Positions 11,171 through 23,848 are shown, counted from the stretch's first letter. The stretch: 64,000 bases of DNA from Phocoena phocoena (GCF_963924675.1 NC_089232.1:33802842-33866841); one strand, 5' to 3'. Numbers and translations are program-made. Notes: generated from the sequence alone by a model not told the origin.

Positions 11171-13269
11171 AATTTATCAGTCAAGAGACAGAACAGTGAG
11201 TCAGTTGTGGCATGGTTGTCATGGAAGCAATCTGTTCATACCATTCTTACTTCAGCTGAGCTATTCTGTATTGGGGACATTAATGTTTACTTCAAGTATA
11301 TTCAAAATATTACACTGTAATCCAATATTGAAAGCAAAGATGATTGTAATAGCAAAACAAAAACAGGCATAAGACAGTTAAGACAATTAAAACTAGTAGA
11401 AATTGCTGAATCCTTTGAAATAGAACCTAGGATTTCCCAAGGTGAAGAGTTTGATGTGACTGATATAAATTTCACAAGGGCCATCACTTAAGTACTCAAC
11501 AACAGTCTGCCAAAAGCTTCTGATTGATATTCAAGAAAAGCTATTTAACTTTTGCATAAACCAGAGTAGTTTTCGATGTACATTGAAATCACACTGCCTG
11601 AAAGGTGCTAAGGAGGTCAAGACTTCCAGCATGAGGTATGAGGAGCAGACTGCCACCCAGACATAACAAACACTGGTGATAGAAAGTGATAGTGAAGATT
11701 AGGAGGAAGGTTTATACACCAACTTAAACCATGCTACTGAAGAATTAGTGTGTAAATTTGGGGGAAAAAAAGTGCATGTTTTGTGAGCTTCTTTGGCCAG
11801 CTGGATCCAGATCTTTGGACTCCTGCACACTGTCTGGTCTCCTGCACCTTTGGGGAAGAACCGTGGTCTCTAATTCTCTCTTTAAGCATTTGCCTTGTGC
11901 ACTTATTACATCATCTCTTGAATTCTTCTCTTCCTTCTTGCATTTTCTTATCAGTCCTTTGACCCAACCCATCCTCTGACCCATACCCACTGCTCCCATA
12001 TCACCTCAGAGGTAGAGAATAGGCTTCCAAACCTTATTAAGTCAAGTTTCTAGAAAACCAGAGCACCTTATTCCACACTATGAATAAAATGAAAATGTTT
12101 ATCAGTGATCACTGTGTTACAGATACAGTCAGACCAATACTGGGACAACAAAGAGCAAAAATAGACTTGGAGAGGAAAAAACTGTGAAATACATACACAC
12201 ACACACACACAACACTCGGAGAAGGACTTCCTCTCAATCATGCCTCCTTAAACGATAATTATTCACCACCAAAAATAATTTACTATTGGTTACTAGTTTT
12301 TGTTTTAACTCTTTCAGAGGTCCTTAAACCCATTCTCACTTCCTAGCAAAACCCCCTAGGAAAAAGATGTAAACTCAAATCAGATTTCCTTTATCCAATC
12401 ACCGTCTGAATTTCTTCATTGTTTTATTACATCAAATAAGTAGAAGCGTTTCCAACAAGGTTGTTTCTGCACCCTTTGGCCGTACAGGCTTCAAATTCCC
12501 TATAAAGATGGCTTCCTATTTAATTCTGCTTTAGTTTCCTAACATGGCAAACCCTCATTTAGGTAAGTAGCTTAATATAGAGGTGTCTCCTGTTATTATA
12601 AATTAAGAATCCTTCTCAATATTATGTAACATTTATCTCCACTAAGACCTAATGAGCATTTATTTCCTATTTGCAATGTCATACATTTGAGAAAAAAACC
12701 TTTAAAAAATATTCCTAAGCCTGGGAATTTCCTAATATCTCAATATTTGATATGATACTTAAAAACCTAAAACATTTGTCTGCTGCTGCTTTTATTTGAA
12801 TTTGGGATCCCATCTTTTTATGGAGATGCTTCAAATGGTCCTTTGAAGGTAAACAGATGATATTATTAACTATTTCCATTATGGAGTGGTTAAAGGCAGG
12901 GGAAGTGAGAACTAGAATCTCTCTCCAGAACTCCAGACCTGAATGTACACCGTCTACAAGGTATTTTCACCTGGCTGCCCCCAAGGGTTCTGACTTCACA
13001 GGAATTCCTCAAAACCCAGTTCCTTCTCCTGACAGATTCCATTCAAGGACTGGCATCCATCTTGTAACTCCTCTGGTCTTTTTTAGCTCTTTCCTCTCTT
13101 CCCTAATAAATCCAGTAAATCATCAGTCTTGTTTGGAAAATGGTGCAATGCACACATCCACCCCTCACACACTTCCACCCTACCACATACACATCCCTCT
13201 GTCTCTTTCCAATGAGATATTCACAGTCAGCCCAACAGCTCTCAGCTTAATTAATGATTTAATTTCCCT
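11171..13269. other. Unassigned sequence
   Basis: No exon-like or RNA feature is evident. A short CA run lies at 12195-12212. The longest open frame (12857-13333, about 158 codons) is Ser/Pro/Leu-rich, lacks any recognisable domain and overlaps L2-derived sequence at its end, so I do not call it a gene. Confidence 0.4.
12195..12212. repeat. Short (CA)n microsatellite
   Basis: About nine CA dinucleotides in a row. Confidence 0.9.
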
Positions 13270-13830
13270 CTCAGACTCCAGGTTGCCCCCTCCAAGTTAT
13301 TCTCTACATTACAACAGTCATCTTTCTGTCTGAATACATGCTTGTAATAAAAATAAAGCAGTACATTCTCTACATTTGAAATCTGATCACGTAATTCCCC
13401 CACTTAAAATCTCTAATACAATGCATTGTCTTCAAGAGCTGAGTGAAAATTCCAGCAGCTCTAAGGCTGTTCCTGAACAAGCCCCTGCTTACATCTCCAG
13501 CCTCATGTTTTATCCCTCTGAGTCCCAGACACATCCAGCTACATTAAGTCCCTCTCAATAATAGTCCAGACACTCTCTCCTGCCTCTAACCCTTTGCACA
13601 TGCAGATACTCCTGTTTAACTGTCTGTTACTCAACATTCAGGTCTCAACTTGGATTTCATGTCTTCCAATGGCTTTTCCCAGACCCTCCCAGCCTGACAT
13701 CTCTTTCAAGACTGGGTCAATGGGTCAAGGTCCCACCTATATGCTTCTGTAATAACCTATGTTTACCTGCGTCATATGAGGTATTACCTGTATTACAAAT
13801 TTCTTCTTTCTTACTCTGATTCACTCAGTA
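13270..13830 (+). mobile_element. L2 LINE relic
   Basis: Follows the L2 3' region in order: 'aatctgatcacgtaattccc', 'cacttaaaatctctaataca', 'ccagcctcatgttttatccc', 'aaccctttgcacatgcagat', 'caggtctcaacttgg' and 'cttttcccagaccctccc'. L2 is an ancient mammalian LINE and this copy is strongly decayed. Confidence 0.82.
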
Positions 13831-15639
13831 AATAACGAACAACTTGAACACAAAAAATAGCCACAAACCCAGCGGAATTCTTAGCTTACAGCAGAACAAC
13901 AGTCTCCTCCTCACTGATGACCACAGTCTTGACAGGCACCTGACAAAGGAAAATATCTCTTCACTGATGCCAAAGGGGTTGGTAGGCAGTAAAATTCAAT
14001 GACTCCTAAGCCTTGTACTAGGATCTTCGCTCAGTATCTCTGGAAATGCAATGCCACAGGTCTGCGTGTAATGAACAGAAGGCAATCAGTGGGTGTCCCT
14101 GTCAAAGGACTATTTCCAGTAAAGACAAGAAATGACGAGGGGGCATTTCTCTCTTTCCTTCTTGCCTTTTTGCATGCCTTCCTTTCCTCATAGAGTTAGG
14201 GTTCAGGCACGCGTGTGCGCGCGCACACACACACATGCTTACGGATTACCGCTTGCACGTTTGCAGCCTCTGGTCACAGAGGAGTGAGGCAAGTACCCAA
14301 ACAGGCCATGTTTCACGATATCTAAGGTGGGCTCTCAGTTGCATTAAATATCAGCTAGTGTCTGCCCACTGAGTACTTAGGTGTGTTTAATTTTTTTAGT
14401 GTTATTTTCTGTCTGGAATTCAAATAGTGGCTTTAGCCAAAGATAACAAAAGGACTTATACCATAAATGTATATAGCAGAGCATCCTGGAATCACCTATT
14501 CTCAACTCACCCCGTTGACGCAAGGTTAGGAAGGTGCTCCAAGGCTCAGAAACATTCTGAGCATCTGTCTGCTTCATTTTGCATCAGGAAAACGAAAAAG
14601 ATAAGAAAGGAAGAGTTGGTAACTGTGGTATGAATCATTTGGTCTTAAAGGCTGATTCACCCCTAAAAAGAAAAGGAATTCAGCCTCAGGCCAATCTGAC
14701 AGGGTGGTGGGGGGAGGACATCAAGTTTATTGACACTGTTCATTGGCGGAAGGACTGGGACGGACTTAAGAGGGTGTCTAGCTCCTCATTTTCCTAGGGC
14801 AGCTGAGGCCCCTAAAATGGCACCAGTAATAAGATGATGTACTTTCAGTCAATGATGTGGGTGGTTTCCCTCTCCTCCCCCCAGCTATTAAAGCTGTATT
14901 CAGTGGGAGACACATAGTAATTTGCTGAAAATCACGATTTGCTAAGAAAGTCTCACAAAACCCCAAGAGCCCATTATATTAACAGAAGTGACAAGAAAAT
15001 AAATATTTTTGACAAGGGAGTGCTCCTATCTGGGGAAGATGGCTGCAATGTCGGTGATTATTCAGCAAATCAAACTTCTTTAAACACACTGTCTCTAATA
15101 CTTAATAAATGTTATAGTGTGGCTTGTTGTGGCTAATAAAACTTGGTTTACATTCTACCCCGTGCCTTCTATGATTCGCCTCCCTGGGCTCACTTAAAGT
15201 GCATTAAGAGGCAGCAAGTAAGATGAGGGCAATTTGCTGCAAAACTTAAATAATTCATTTATGCACCACTGCTTTCAGACTGTGTTTTTACAAATGCTGT
15301 AATGAGACAAGCTGTGAAATGTTCTACATGGGGTAAAAGGCAGGAAAGGCCCTGGAAGAAAACCCCCTTTCCATGACTTATTCCTTTGAGGTGCAGGACA
15401 GAAACAAGGGAATCATCCTTACAGAAACGTCTGTGCTATTTACCTACTTCTCATAAATAGGGCATCAACTAGCTATCACTTATACTTTTCCATTAACAAG
15501 AATTAAAGTCATACCATATTGGAGAGTCTTAATTCCTGAGTTAATCTGTAAAATTGATATGTCTAATTAAACTCCCAAAAGGATATTTGGGGAGAAAGTC
15601 TTGACAAAAATTTTTTAAGTTTCTCTGAATAAATAACTG
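13831..15639. other. Unassigned, mostly unique sequence
   Basis: No gene or known repeat recognised. A short alternating GT/GC/CA tract (about 14212-14234) is the only low-complexity feature. Open frames are below 75 codons and show no domain. Confidence 0.45.
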
Positions 15640-16780
15640 GGCAAAAATATCCAATAAACATTGTAACAAAAAAAAAATGATATACACTTGAACCGTTAGA
15701 TAATAAAGCATATGATAAAGCAATGATATTTAAAAGAGTATGGCCCTAATGACAGAATAAGTAGGCAACCAATGAAACAATCTAAAAAGAAATAGGTGAA
15801 AGAGATAAAATCACAATTCAATTTACAATAAATGTAGCACTGCACTCAGTGAGAAAAGAATATATATATACATAAAATTCAACATTTCCTAGTTTCTTAC
15901 TTGAAAAAGAAATTGTATTCAAAGAATTTACCAACCGACATTCCAAATAGAGTGATGACATTCATTACAAGTGCTATTGAAAAGATCTATAAAGTCCTTA
16001 TAAAAGATCTAGAAAAAATATAAATGAACATTTATATAATTTTGGAGGAGGAAAGATCATTCCAAGGTACAACAAAGAGATAAACTGCAAATAAAGAGGC
16101 TACTATATTTTGTTACTGAGAAATATAAAAATGGACAACTGTACATAAGAACACTATTAACAAAATTAAAAGACAAATAACAAATTTCTGAAATATCTAA
16201 AATGTATTGGAAAAGGGGTTAATATCACTATTACATAGGTTTCTTACATATCAAAAAGAACTATTTTTTTGAAAATGAGCAGAGAATATGGTTAGAGAAG
16301 ACAGAATATGAGATACATAAAATAACAAAACACCCCTCGTTTGCTTTTGCTTGTCACAATAGCAGAGATAAAACATTCTGCTAATGGTGAGGGAATGGGA
16401 AAAATGTCATTCTCCTAAACCGCTGATGAAAGTGTTAGTTGGTTCAAATTTTTTCTACTGGAAATATTCTCCAGTGACTACGTATCACAAAATGTTTTTA
16501 AAATACATCTTTTGAACCACAAATTTTTCTTCTAGGAATTTATACCAGAAATCAACCAAAGAAACTTACAAAGATGTATGTATAAAGAAGCTCATTACAA
16601 GGTTCTTTCATAATGGTAAAACTCTGAGGAAAACAAAACTCTTTTCAAAGCAGGATGCTTACATGTTTTGGGATACTATGTAGCTAGTAATAATATTCAT
16701 GTCAGGCAAACTAGTCTCTAAGGGAAAAGCATCACTAGAGATTAAAAAACAAAATAAAGAAACAGACTCACTACATCTAG
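15640..16780 (+). mobile_element. Old L1 ORF2/3' relic
   Basis: A-rich text follows distal L1 ORF2 in order: 'acattccaaatagagtgatg', 'gatctataaagtccttataa', 'aaatgtattggaaaaggggt', 'gaaaatgagcagagaatatg', 'ccagaaatcaaccaaagaaa' and 'acaaagatgtatgtataaag'. Frames are thoroughly broken. Confidence 0.68.
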
Positions 16781-16849
16781 ATAATGTTGAAGTCATCATG
16801 AAGTGTCAACAATGGAGATGGGCAGAAATAATAAGAAGGTAGGGAACGA

Positions 16850-17660
16850 ACCAGGAAAATAGAGTCTAAGACCTGGGAGTAGAGACTTTAATGAAAAGGG
16901 TAGTTGACAGCATCATATCCTAAAGAGGGGTCAAGATAATGAGGATGGGAAAGAATCCATTAGATTTTATATCTGAGGCATAATTGACAACTTTGATAAA
17001 ATAATCTTAGGCGAGGGCTCAGGATAGAAGCCTGTGGGGACTTGAGATGTAAGTCTGAAGCAGCGAAACACTAGCTCTAGTTGCACTGGAGCTGGGAAAC
17101 GAACCAGGAGACTGTGGGAAAATACAGGCAATAAACTAAGAAAATCTGCACTAAGGCTGCAGCAGTGACAGTGGGAGAGCATGGATTGTCAAGTATTGAG
17201 GCGCATATCTGAGGTGGGAACAAAGGGATTCATTAAGTGACTAGATTGTAGGGCTTCAGGCTGAGGGAGCCAAGGAGAGAGGCAAGCTGAACGTGTCTTT
17301 GAGGTGTCTATCTAGTTGAGAAATGGGGATAGATGATGCATTAAACAGAGTCTTGAATACATGAGGGAGAATGGTTTGGGGGGAAATACAGTGAATTCCA
17401 TTTTGGATATGGGATGTAAGAGATGACTGATGTGTAATATTCTATTAGAAATATCTAGAAGGCACTTGGATTTACGGATCTTGAACTCATGAAAAAGATA
17501 GAGATGAAAATATAGATTTGTGATTTATCTACACACAGAAAGATAAATTCATATGACTAAAATAGTGTAGTAGCAGTATATAAGAAAATCCTTAGAGCTA
17601 AAACAGAGGAGGATACAGCAGAAAGGCTGAAAAACCCAAGCATGGAACATGATGGTAAAG
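16850..17660. repeat. Ancient interspersed repeat, class unresolved
   Basis: Phrases such as 'gagggctcaggatagaagcc', 'aattccattttggatatggg' and 'gaacatgatggtaaaggagc' belong to a common old mammalian repeat that I recognise but cannot name reliably from memory. Related text recurs at about 39.6-40.5 kb. It is too decayed to be coding. Confidence 0.45.
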
Positions 17661-18214
17661 GAGCCAGGGAAGAAGATACAATGCAGAAAATAAAGAATCC
17701 AATTCCTTATGAAAGGGATGCTTCTGTTCTTATAAACATAGAAGCCTGAAAATCTTCTGTCTTCTTTCAAACCAGGTGGAAATAGTTGCAAGGAAAGTGG
17801 GAAAATTCTGGCTGGAAAGTCCTCCTACAGATCCAAAGTCCATAGCTATAAATGAACCACAAGATAGGGCCAGACGTGCATTTTGTAAACAAGAAGAAAC
17901 AGTTCTCAGACAAAAAAAAAAAAAAAAAACACTTGCATTTGGCTCTAAAATTAACATTCATGAGTTTGATAAATTAACTTTTTTTTCTAGTCCAGTCTAT
18001 CTGGCTTTCTCTGCTTTTGTATGTTGCCTCTGAGTAGAGCATTCCATTAAGTGTCTTCTATATCCCACTTCACCTACGCTACCTCTCTTGAGCCCTCAGG
18101 CCCTCTCTCCTCTGCTCTTCATAAAAGCAGACTGGAACGTGATTTTTTTGGTTCTGCTCCTCTAATGGAAGAAACTGGCTTGGCTGAACTAGATACCAGA
18201 TCCATTTTGATAGG
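17661..18214. other. Unassigned sequence with an A18 run
   Basis: Holds a poly(A) run at 17912-17929 without a SINE or L1 body that I can recognise on either side. Nothing else is identifiable. Confidence 0.45.
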
Positions 18215-18632
18215 CTTACATTCTTTTGCTTGGGCTGCCATAACAAAATACCATAGACTGGATGGCTTAATATCAGAAATTTATTTTCTCACTGTTCTGG
18301 GGGCTAGAAGTCATGATCAAGGTCCAGCCAAGTTGGTTTCTGATGAGAACTCTCTTCCTGGCTTAAAGACAGCTGACTTCTAGCTGTGTCCTCACGTGGC
18401 TTTCCCTCTGTGGCACATGAAAGGAAGAGTGGGGATGGGGTGAAGAGCTCTTTGGTGTCTCTTCATAGAAGGACATTAATCCCATTAGATCAGGGCTCCG
18501 CCCTTATGACCTCATCTAATTTACTTACCTCCTAAAAATCCTATCTCCAAATATTACATTGGGGGTTAGGGCTTCAATATATAAATTGGACGGGGTGGGG
18601 TGGGGGTGGGCACGATTCCATCCATACCAGGG
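18215..18632 (-). mobile_element. Solo LTR of MaLR type (MLT1/MST-like)
   Basis: The plus strand shows the reverse complement of a MaLR LTR: 'gggctgccataacaaaatac' and 'agaaatttattttctcactg' at the left, then 'gctgtgtcctcacgtgg', 'attaatcccattagatcag' and 'ttgggggttagggcttcaa' at the right. This is an ancient, non-coding remnant of an endogenous retroelement. No internal region is seen beside it, so it is probably a solo LTR. Confidence 0.85.
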
Positions 18633-20013
18633 CTTATTTTGCTGAGATAATTCAAAAGGCAGAATATTCCAGAGCCAAATGGCTGTGGGTTTTGAGTACC
18701 TGTTTAAGCTGTTAAAAGAGTTCTAGAGAATCTCATGAGAACTGAAGATTGCTGGTTGAGTTTTCTTTTCTTGATATTCAAGAGAGTTGGTCTCTGTAAA
18801 CACTCTAAAATTGTAATACCTAATTTTTTTTTTTAGTTACTGTAAGTAAATATTTATGATTTACTGATATAAGTAATTAACTTGTAAATTTATGTAAGGC
18901 TGACCATCTCTCCATCATGGTGAGCTCTGAATAATAATATGGAACCATGATAAGGAATATTTACATGGAATGGATGCAAGAGTAACAGCTTAAGCTATAA
19001 AATCATTTGAAAATTGGGCATATCAGAGTGTGGAGGATTATTTCGGCAGGCTCTTGGAGTTTGTGGCTCATCTCCAGAGAAGATCCCAGAGAATCATATG
19101 ATAACTCTCTGGACACCCTGTCACTGGGAAGGTGGAGGCCATTGGATTGTGGTGGGAGGTTCAATAGGAGAGTTGATATTGGCCACAGCCATAGCCCTGG
19201 CCTTGCTGCTTGAATTTTGTCCCAATCGCACCATCTGGCATTAGTGATTAAACCCCAAGAAGAAGGGAAAGGACACTGAAAGCTGAAAGGAGGAAACAAT
19301 AAAAGGTACTTGCCTCAAGACTACTAAAGAGGCTGAAAGCACACAGCTTCCCTGTTTGCACTTCAACAGTAAAGATGAAACACCAGTGGGAAGAGGGTTT
19401 TTCTCTTGCCTCCACGCAGCAGCTATAGGAGAACGTCCAGTGAGATTATACCAGTGTTGCTGAAGTCATGAGAAAAATAGGGATGTACCCATAGCCAGCA
19501 ATGTCAGAGGCCAGGAACAATGAGGGGCGGCAACTAAGGGAGGCCCACAGAGTCCCCAGGAAGACTCAAGCGAGATCTCAGGGGTGCTTGCAGCCAAACA
19601 GAAGAATTAATATAGCTGAGCTCTTCATTGTTTCCCCAGTGGGCTGTATGCCTACAACTACTGCTAACATGGCCTAGAGTGTTCAATTTCCTTAAGGTGG
19701 CAAGGGCAAGGATGTAAGGAATGCAGTTGCCTTGTGTCTGCGTAGCTGACTGCAATGTTGGTGCTATGGAGGGGCATAAGTCTCGAGAAGGCAGGCTACA
19801 CCAGTTTAATTGTCCATCCACAGTGCCTAAAAAGTACACCACCCAGCACAGCAGGAAGATTAGGGAGCAACTCTTTGATGGCCTGAGCTAATCAGGCAAG
19901 GCTGTGACTCTTGAAGGCCGTAGAAAGAGAGAAGGCTGTGATCAGCCCCTGAGGCAATGAAAAGGTCTTGCTACTCATATGAATGCAATCATCTAACACA
20001 AGTCACTCCCCCT

Positions 20014-20017
<4 letters not shown>
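18633..20017. other. Unassigned sequence
   Basis: No gene, RNA or family-level repeat recognised. Open frames of up to about 100 codons lie on both strands and overlap one another, as expected by chance. Confidence 0.45.
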
Positions 20018-20053
<36 letters not shown>

Positions 20054-20064
20054 GCGCGCGCACA
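20018..20064. repeat. (CA)n/(CG)n microsatellite
   Basis: About 17 CA units grade into five CG units. The alternating purine-pyrimidine tract could adopt Z-DNA and is probably length-polymorphic. Confidence 0.95.
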
Positions 20065-20946
20065 AAGTCGTGCCCTTCTTCTTTTAACTGCATCTTTCAC
20101 CTACCCACTCACCCCCCGCCAATACGTACACAAACTGTGGTTGTAAACCATCTTTGTTCCTTTAAGGTTGATTTTCACTTCAGCCTTACTTCACTTGGAA
20201 GTTGATATTAGGGTGAGGAGAAATCCTCACACATATGGAGAAGGGTCAAGGAAGGAGGAAGTTGGGTCACACGATGATGCACCCCAGTCCTAACACCTCA
20301 TCCCCACCCTCTCTCACCACCAACAGAAGAATATACTTTTTGCAGATGAAACCTCGATGAAAACTCCCAAGTCAGGATTCAATTTGGTTTCCAGTGTGGG
20401 AAAATGAGTGAACTCCTGTGGGTTCTTCCTGAGCATGAGGGGAAAAATACAATAGAAAATAAACATGTAGACGCTCTCAGGGCACCCGTCTAAAAATGTC
20501 ATGATTGGAGCCCAGCCTGAAAGCTGCATCAGCTGCTTTACCTCAACTTTTTGCCCTTTTCCCAACATGCACATATTTATAACCTGGGTTTCCCAAACAG
20601 ATTACTCTGTATTTCCGCCATCTGGTTTATGGATTTTTTTCTAAACATGCTACAGGCTGCCAAACGGTAAAGCTAGTAAGATTCTTGTTGGAGAGAAAGC
20701 AGCTCTGGCAGAATGTTGTAAAATAACATCACATTAGCTACTTGGAAGCAGTAGCAGAGCTGCAGAGATTCGAGAACTCTGGAAGACTTTGTGAGGCTTT
20801 AATGAGGATGCTACCAGACCACTTATGTTTTTTGGCAGAATATTAAAATATTCTCTTCTATACGGATACGGAGAATCTTACCAAAGAGTAAAAGGTGAAA
20901 TGTTGTTTTAATTTTCCCATCATTTTATGACTGTGTCTCCACTGTA
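20065..20946. other. Unassigned sequence
   Basis: No recognisable feature. Ends at the target-site duplication of the L1 that follows. Confidence 0.45.
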
Positions 20947-20960
20947 GAAAAATGGTGTGG

Positions 20961-21417
20961 TGGATGGACCTAGAGATGATCATACTAAATGAAGTAAGTC
21001 AGACAGAGCAAAGACAAATATCATATGATATCACTTACATGGGAATCTAAAAGAAGGTACAAATGAACTTATTTACAAAACAGAAACAGACTCATAGACA
21101 TAAAAAACAAACTTATGGCTACCAAAGGGGAAAGGTGGTAGGGGGAGGGATACATTAGGAATATGGAATTAACAGATACACACCACTATATATAAAATAA
21201 ATAATCAACAAGGGCCTACTGTAGAGCACAGGGAACTCTACTTGGTATTCTGTAATAACCTATATGGGAAAAGAATCTGAAAAAGAACATATATGTATAT
21301 ATTTATGTTTATATATACATCTGAATCACTTTGCTGTACACTTGAAACTAACACAACGTGGTAAATCAACTATACTTCAATTAAAAAAATAAATTATTTT
21401 AAAAAAGAGAAGAAAAA
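20961..21417 (+). mobile_element. 5'-truncated L1 with target-site duplication
   Basis: Starts in the last part of ORF2 ('tggatggacctagagatgat') and runs through the 3' UTR ('ggctaccaaaggggaaagg', 'ctactgtagagcacagggaa') to 'ctatacttcaattaaaaaa' and an A-rich tail. A perfect 14-bp duplication, gaaaaatggtgtgg, bounds it at 20947-20960 and 21418-21431. About 457 bp long, so dead on arrival. Confidence 0.95.
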
Positions 21418-21431
21418 GAAAAATGGTGTGG

Positions 21432-21783
21432 CTTCATTTATGCAGAGACCCAGCTATTGCGTTTTTTGCTTCCATTTTTGCCATGAAATAGCAACCAGAC
21501 AATGTTAAAACAGGCCTCCCTTGTTCAATAGAAGGTCCCATAAAGTTCATGTCACAGCAGCATTTTTGTTAAGTGAATCCTATTACACTGTTCAATTCCA
21601 TTATAAATGTCAGAGCTTCAGTCTACGGGAAAGCAGCTGGCCCTGAGTACAATGAAATCACACGTCAGAATGTGAAAAATATCCTCAAAACACTTATTTA
21701 AAGGAACAAATCATAACGGTTGGAAGATATTATCATTCAAGATATGTTTAAAAGTATTCCGCACTCAAATAATAACGTAAGAG
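21432..21783. other. Unassigned sequence
   Basis: Unique-looking sequence between an L1 and a SINE. Nothing is identified. Confidence 0.45.
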
Positions 21784-21976
21784 GGGCTTCCCGGGTGGCG
21801 CAGTGGTTGAGAGTCCGTCTGCCGATGCAGGGCACCAGGGTCGTGCCCCGGTCCGGGAAGATCCCACATGCCGCGGAGCGGCTGGGCCCGTGAGCCATGG
21901 CCGCTGAGCCTGCGCGTCCGGAGCCTGTGCTCCGCAACGGGAGCGGCCACAACAGTAAGAGGCCCGCGTACCGCAA
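21784..21976 (+). mobile_element. Cetacean GC-rich SINE
   Basis: Starts 'gggcttcccgggtggcgcag' and ends 'ggcccgcgtaccgc'. The tail continues as an AAT-type microsatellite rather than pure poly(A). It retains most CpGs, consistent with a young subfamily. The duplication is uncertain because the flank and tail are both A/T-rich. Confidence 0.92.
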
Positions 21977-22013
21977 ATAATAATAATAATAATAACAATA
22001 ATAACAAAAGAAA
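21977..22013. repeat. (AAT)n tail microsatellite
   Basis: aat/aac units directly follow the SINE body. Microsatellites commonly grow from SINE poly(A) tails. Confidence 0.9.
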
Positions 22014-22196
22014 TAAAAATACAAGGGTGAGAAATTCTGGCAGCCTTCTCATCTTCTTCAACCTGACGTCTACATTTCAACTAGTGTTAAGAAAGCAATT
22101 CCTAATGATCAGAACATTTGGCTAAGGATGTTTTATTTTGTTTTAATCCACTTTAATTACCTGAAAATTTCTGAATTGATATTCTAGGTCTTTTTT

Positions 22197-22400
22197 GTTG
22201 TTGTTGTTGCGGTACGCGGGCCTCTCACTGTTGTGGCCTCTCCCGTTGCGGAGCACAGGCTCCGGACGCGCAGGCTCAGCGGCCATGGCTCACGGGCCCA
22301 GCCGCTCCGTGGCATGTGGGATCTTCCCGGACCGGGGCACGAACCTGTGTCCCCTGCATCGGCAGGCAGACTCTCAACCACTGCACTACCAGGGAAACCC
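22197..22400 (-). mobile_element. Cetacean GC-rich SINE
   Basis: Minus orientation, with a TTG-rich tail at the left and the reversed head at the right. A duplication, tctaggtctttttt, lies at 22183-22196 and 22401-22414. It lies about 200 bp from the copy at 21.8 kb in the opposite orientation, so the two can form an inverted pair. Confidence 0.93.
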
Positions 22401-22414
22401 TCTAGGTCTTTTTT

Positions 22415-22804
22415 TGTTTTTTTACAGGGGGTGGTGATGAGGTGGAGTACACTTTTTCCAGACTTTTATGTTAATCTCTCTGAATATCTTTATCCTTATA
22501 CTAGGGCAACAAAGAAGACAGCGTAAAATACAATACCCAAAGTGTGCATTTCTTGTTTCCCTGGGGAGTTTTGCTCTAGTGTGTGCAGAAACAGGTGTTA
22601 TTTAGCAAATGGCTTTGTGGCTTTGACAAGGCAATGGTTGTTTGTAGATTTTGTGATTGTTTGGGACTTAACGTCAGAGTTGTTTCATTTAGTGGATAAA
22701 GTTTTTCTCATTTGGTGCTGTTAGCATATCAAGTGCTATTTTTTGAGTTTAGAAAAATTTTGAATACTGACTAGATAGATGTATTCATTCACTCATCCAT
22801 TCAT
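22415..22804. other. Unassigned sequence
   Basis: No gene or repeat recognised up to the duplication of the next L1. Confidence 0.45.
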
Positions 22805-22814
22805 TCACTTATTT

Positions 22815-23121
22815 TTTTAATATATATTTATTGGAGTATAATTGCTTAGACTGTGTTAGTTTCTGTTGTACAACAAAGAGAATCAGCCATATGCATACAT
22901 ATGTCCCCATATCCCCTCCCTCTTGAGCCTCCCTCCCACCCTCCCTATCCCACCTCTCTAGGTCATCGCAAAACACCGAGCTGATCTCCCTGTGCTATGC
23001 TGCTGCTTCCCACTAGCTAACTATTTTACATTCAGTAGTGTATATATGTCGATGCTACTCTCACTTCGCCCCAGCTTCCCCTTCCCACCTCGTGTCCTCA
23101 AGTCCATTCTCTATGTCTACA
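22815..23121 (-). mobile_element. L1 3' UTR, 3' portion of a twin-primed insertion
   Basis: The plus strand reads the reverse complement of the L1 3' UTR ('ttggagtataattgcttaga', 'ctgatctccctgtgctatg', 'cctcgtgtcctcaagtcc'). It stops abruptly at about 23121, where oppositely oriented ORF2 sequence begins. The left duplication, tcacttattt, is at 22805-22814. Confidence 0.92.
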
Positions 23122-23288
23122 ATCCCACTACTGGGCATATACCCTGAGAAAACCATAATTCAAAAAGAGACATGTACCACAATGTTCACTGCAGCACTAT
23201 TTACAATAGCCAGGACATGGAACCAACCTAAATGCCCATCGACAGGTGAATGGATAAAGAAGATGTGACACATATATACAATGGAATA
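23122..23288 (+). mobile_element. L1 ORF2 end, inverted 5' portion of the same insertion
   Basis: Reads in plus orientation from 'acaatcccactactgggcat' through 'tgttcactgcagcactattt' to 'gatgtgacacatatatac'. It is followed by the right duplication tcacttattt at 23289-23298. Together with the minus segment, this is the structure left by twin priming. The open frame crossing 23122 is therefore chimeric. Confidence 0.92.
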
Positions 23289-23399
23289 TCACTTATTTCT
23301 TAATACAAGATCAGATACAAGGTGACTTCCCTAAAGATGCCCATGGTGCCAGAAAAGATTGTCTCTAAAATGTCGAGCACAGTATGGGCAACCTGTCAT

Positions 23400-23585
23400 T
23401 TAATCACCACTCTTAAAAATATAGGAATTATTCTCCCCATTGTAGAAACGTGTAAACTGAGATTCAGAAGGGGCATGTAATTTGCCCAAGGTTATACTAG
23501 TATTAAGTGACAGAGTCCAGATTTCAAGGAACCTGGGGTTCCTTGATGTAAAACCCCAGTGCAACTTCCACTACAACACTCTGCT
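23400..23585 (+). mobile_element. MIR SINE relic
   Basis: Contains 'ctccccattgtagaaac', 'gtaaactgagattcagaagg', 'aatttgcccaaggttatac' and 'aagtgacagagtccagattt', the usual MIR core and tail in order. Confidence 0.82.
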
Positions 23586-23848
23586 GTTTAAGAATGTTTA
23601 GCAGTTTAAGAATGAGATCATCAAATTATAATGATGAAACGGGACTCCTAAGTTTTGCAACCATAACCGTATGCTGTTCCCAGAATGAAGATGTTTCCAT
23701 TCAAGAATTCGTTCAGTTTAGAGGTCTAGGAGGCAACTGTTCTATAAAGGAGAGGAATACCAGTACTATTTAAAATAAATTTCCAGCCCTTCGCAGCCTT
23801 TTGATAACATATTTACTGACAGTTGGAGATCCTCCTGACATTAGTTTT

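Noticed and set aside
12857..13333. A 158-codon plus-strand frame
   Set aside because: Low-complexity Ser/Pro/Leu composition, no domain, no exon context, and its end lies in an L2 relic.
17912..17929. A18 run as the end of a processed gene copy
   Set aside because: No recognisable transcript sequence, duplication or poly(A) signal at the proper distance upstream.
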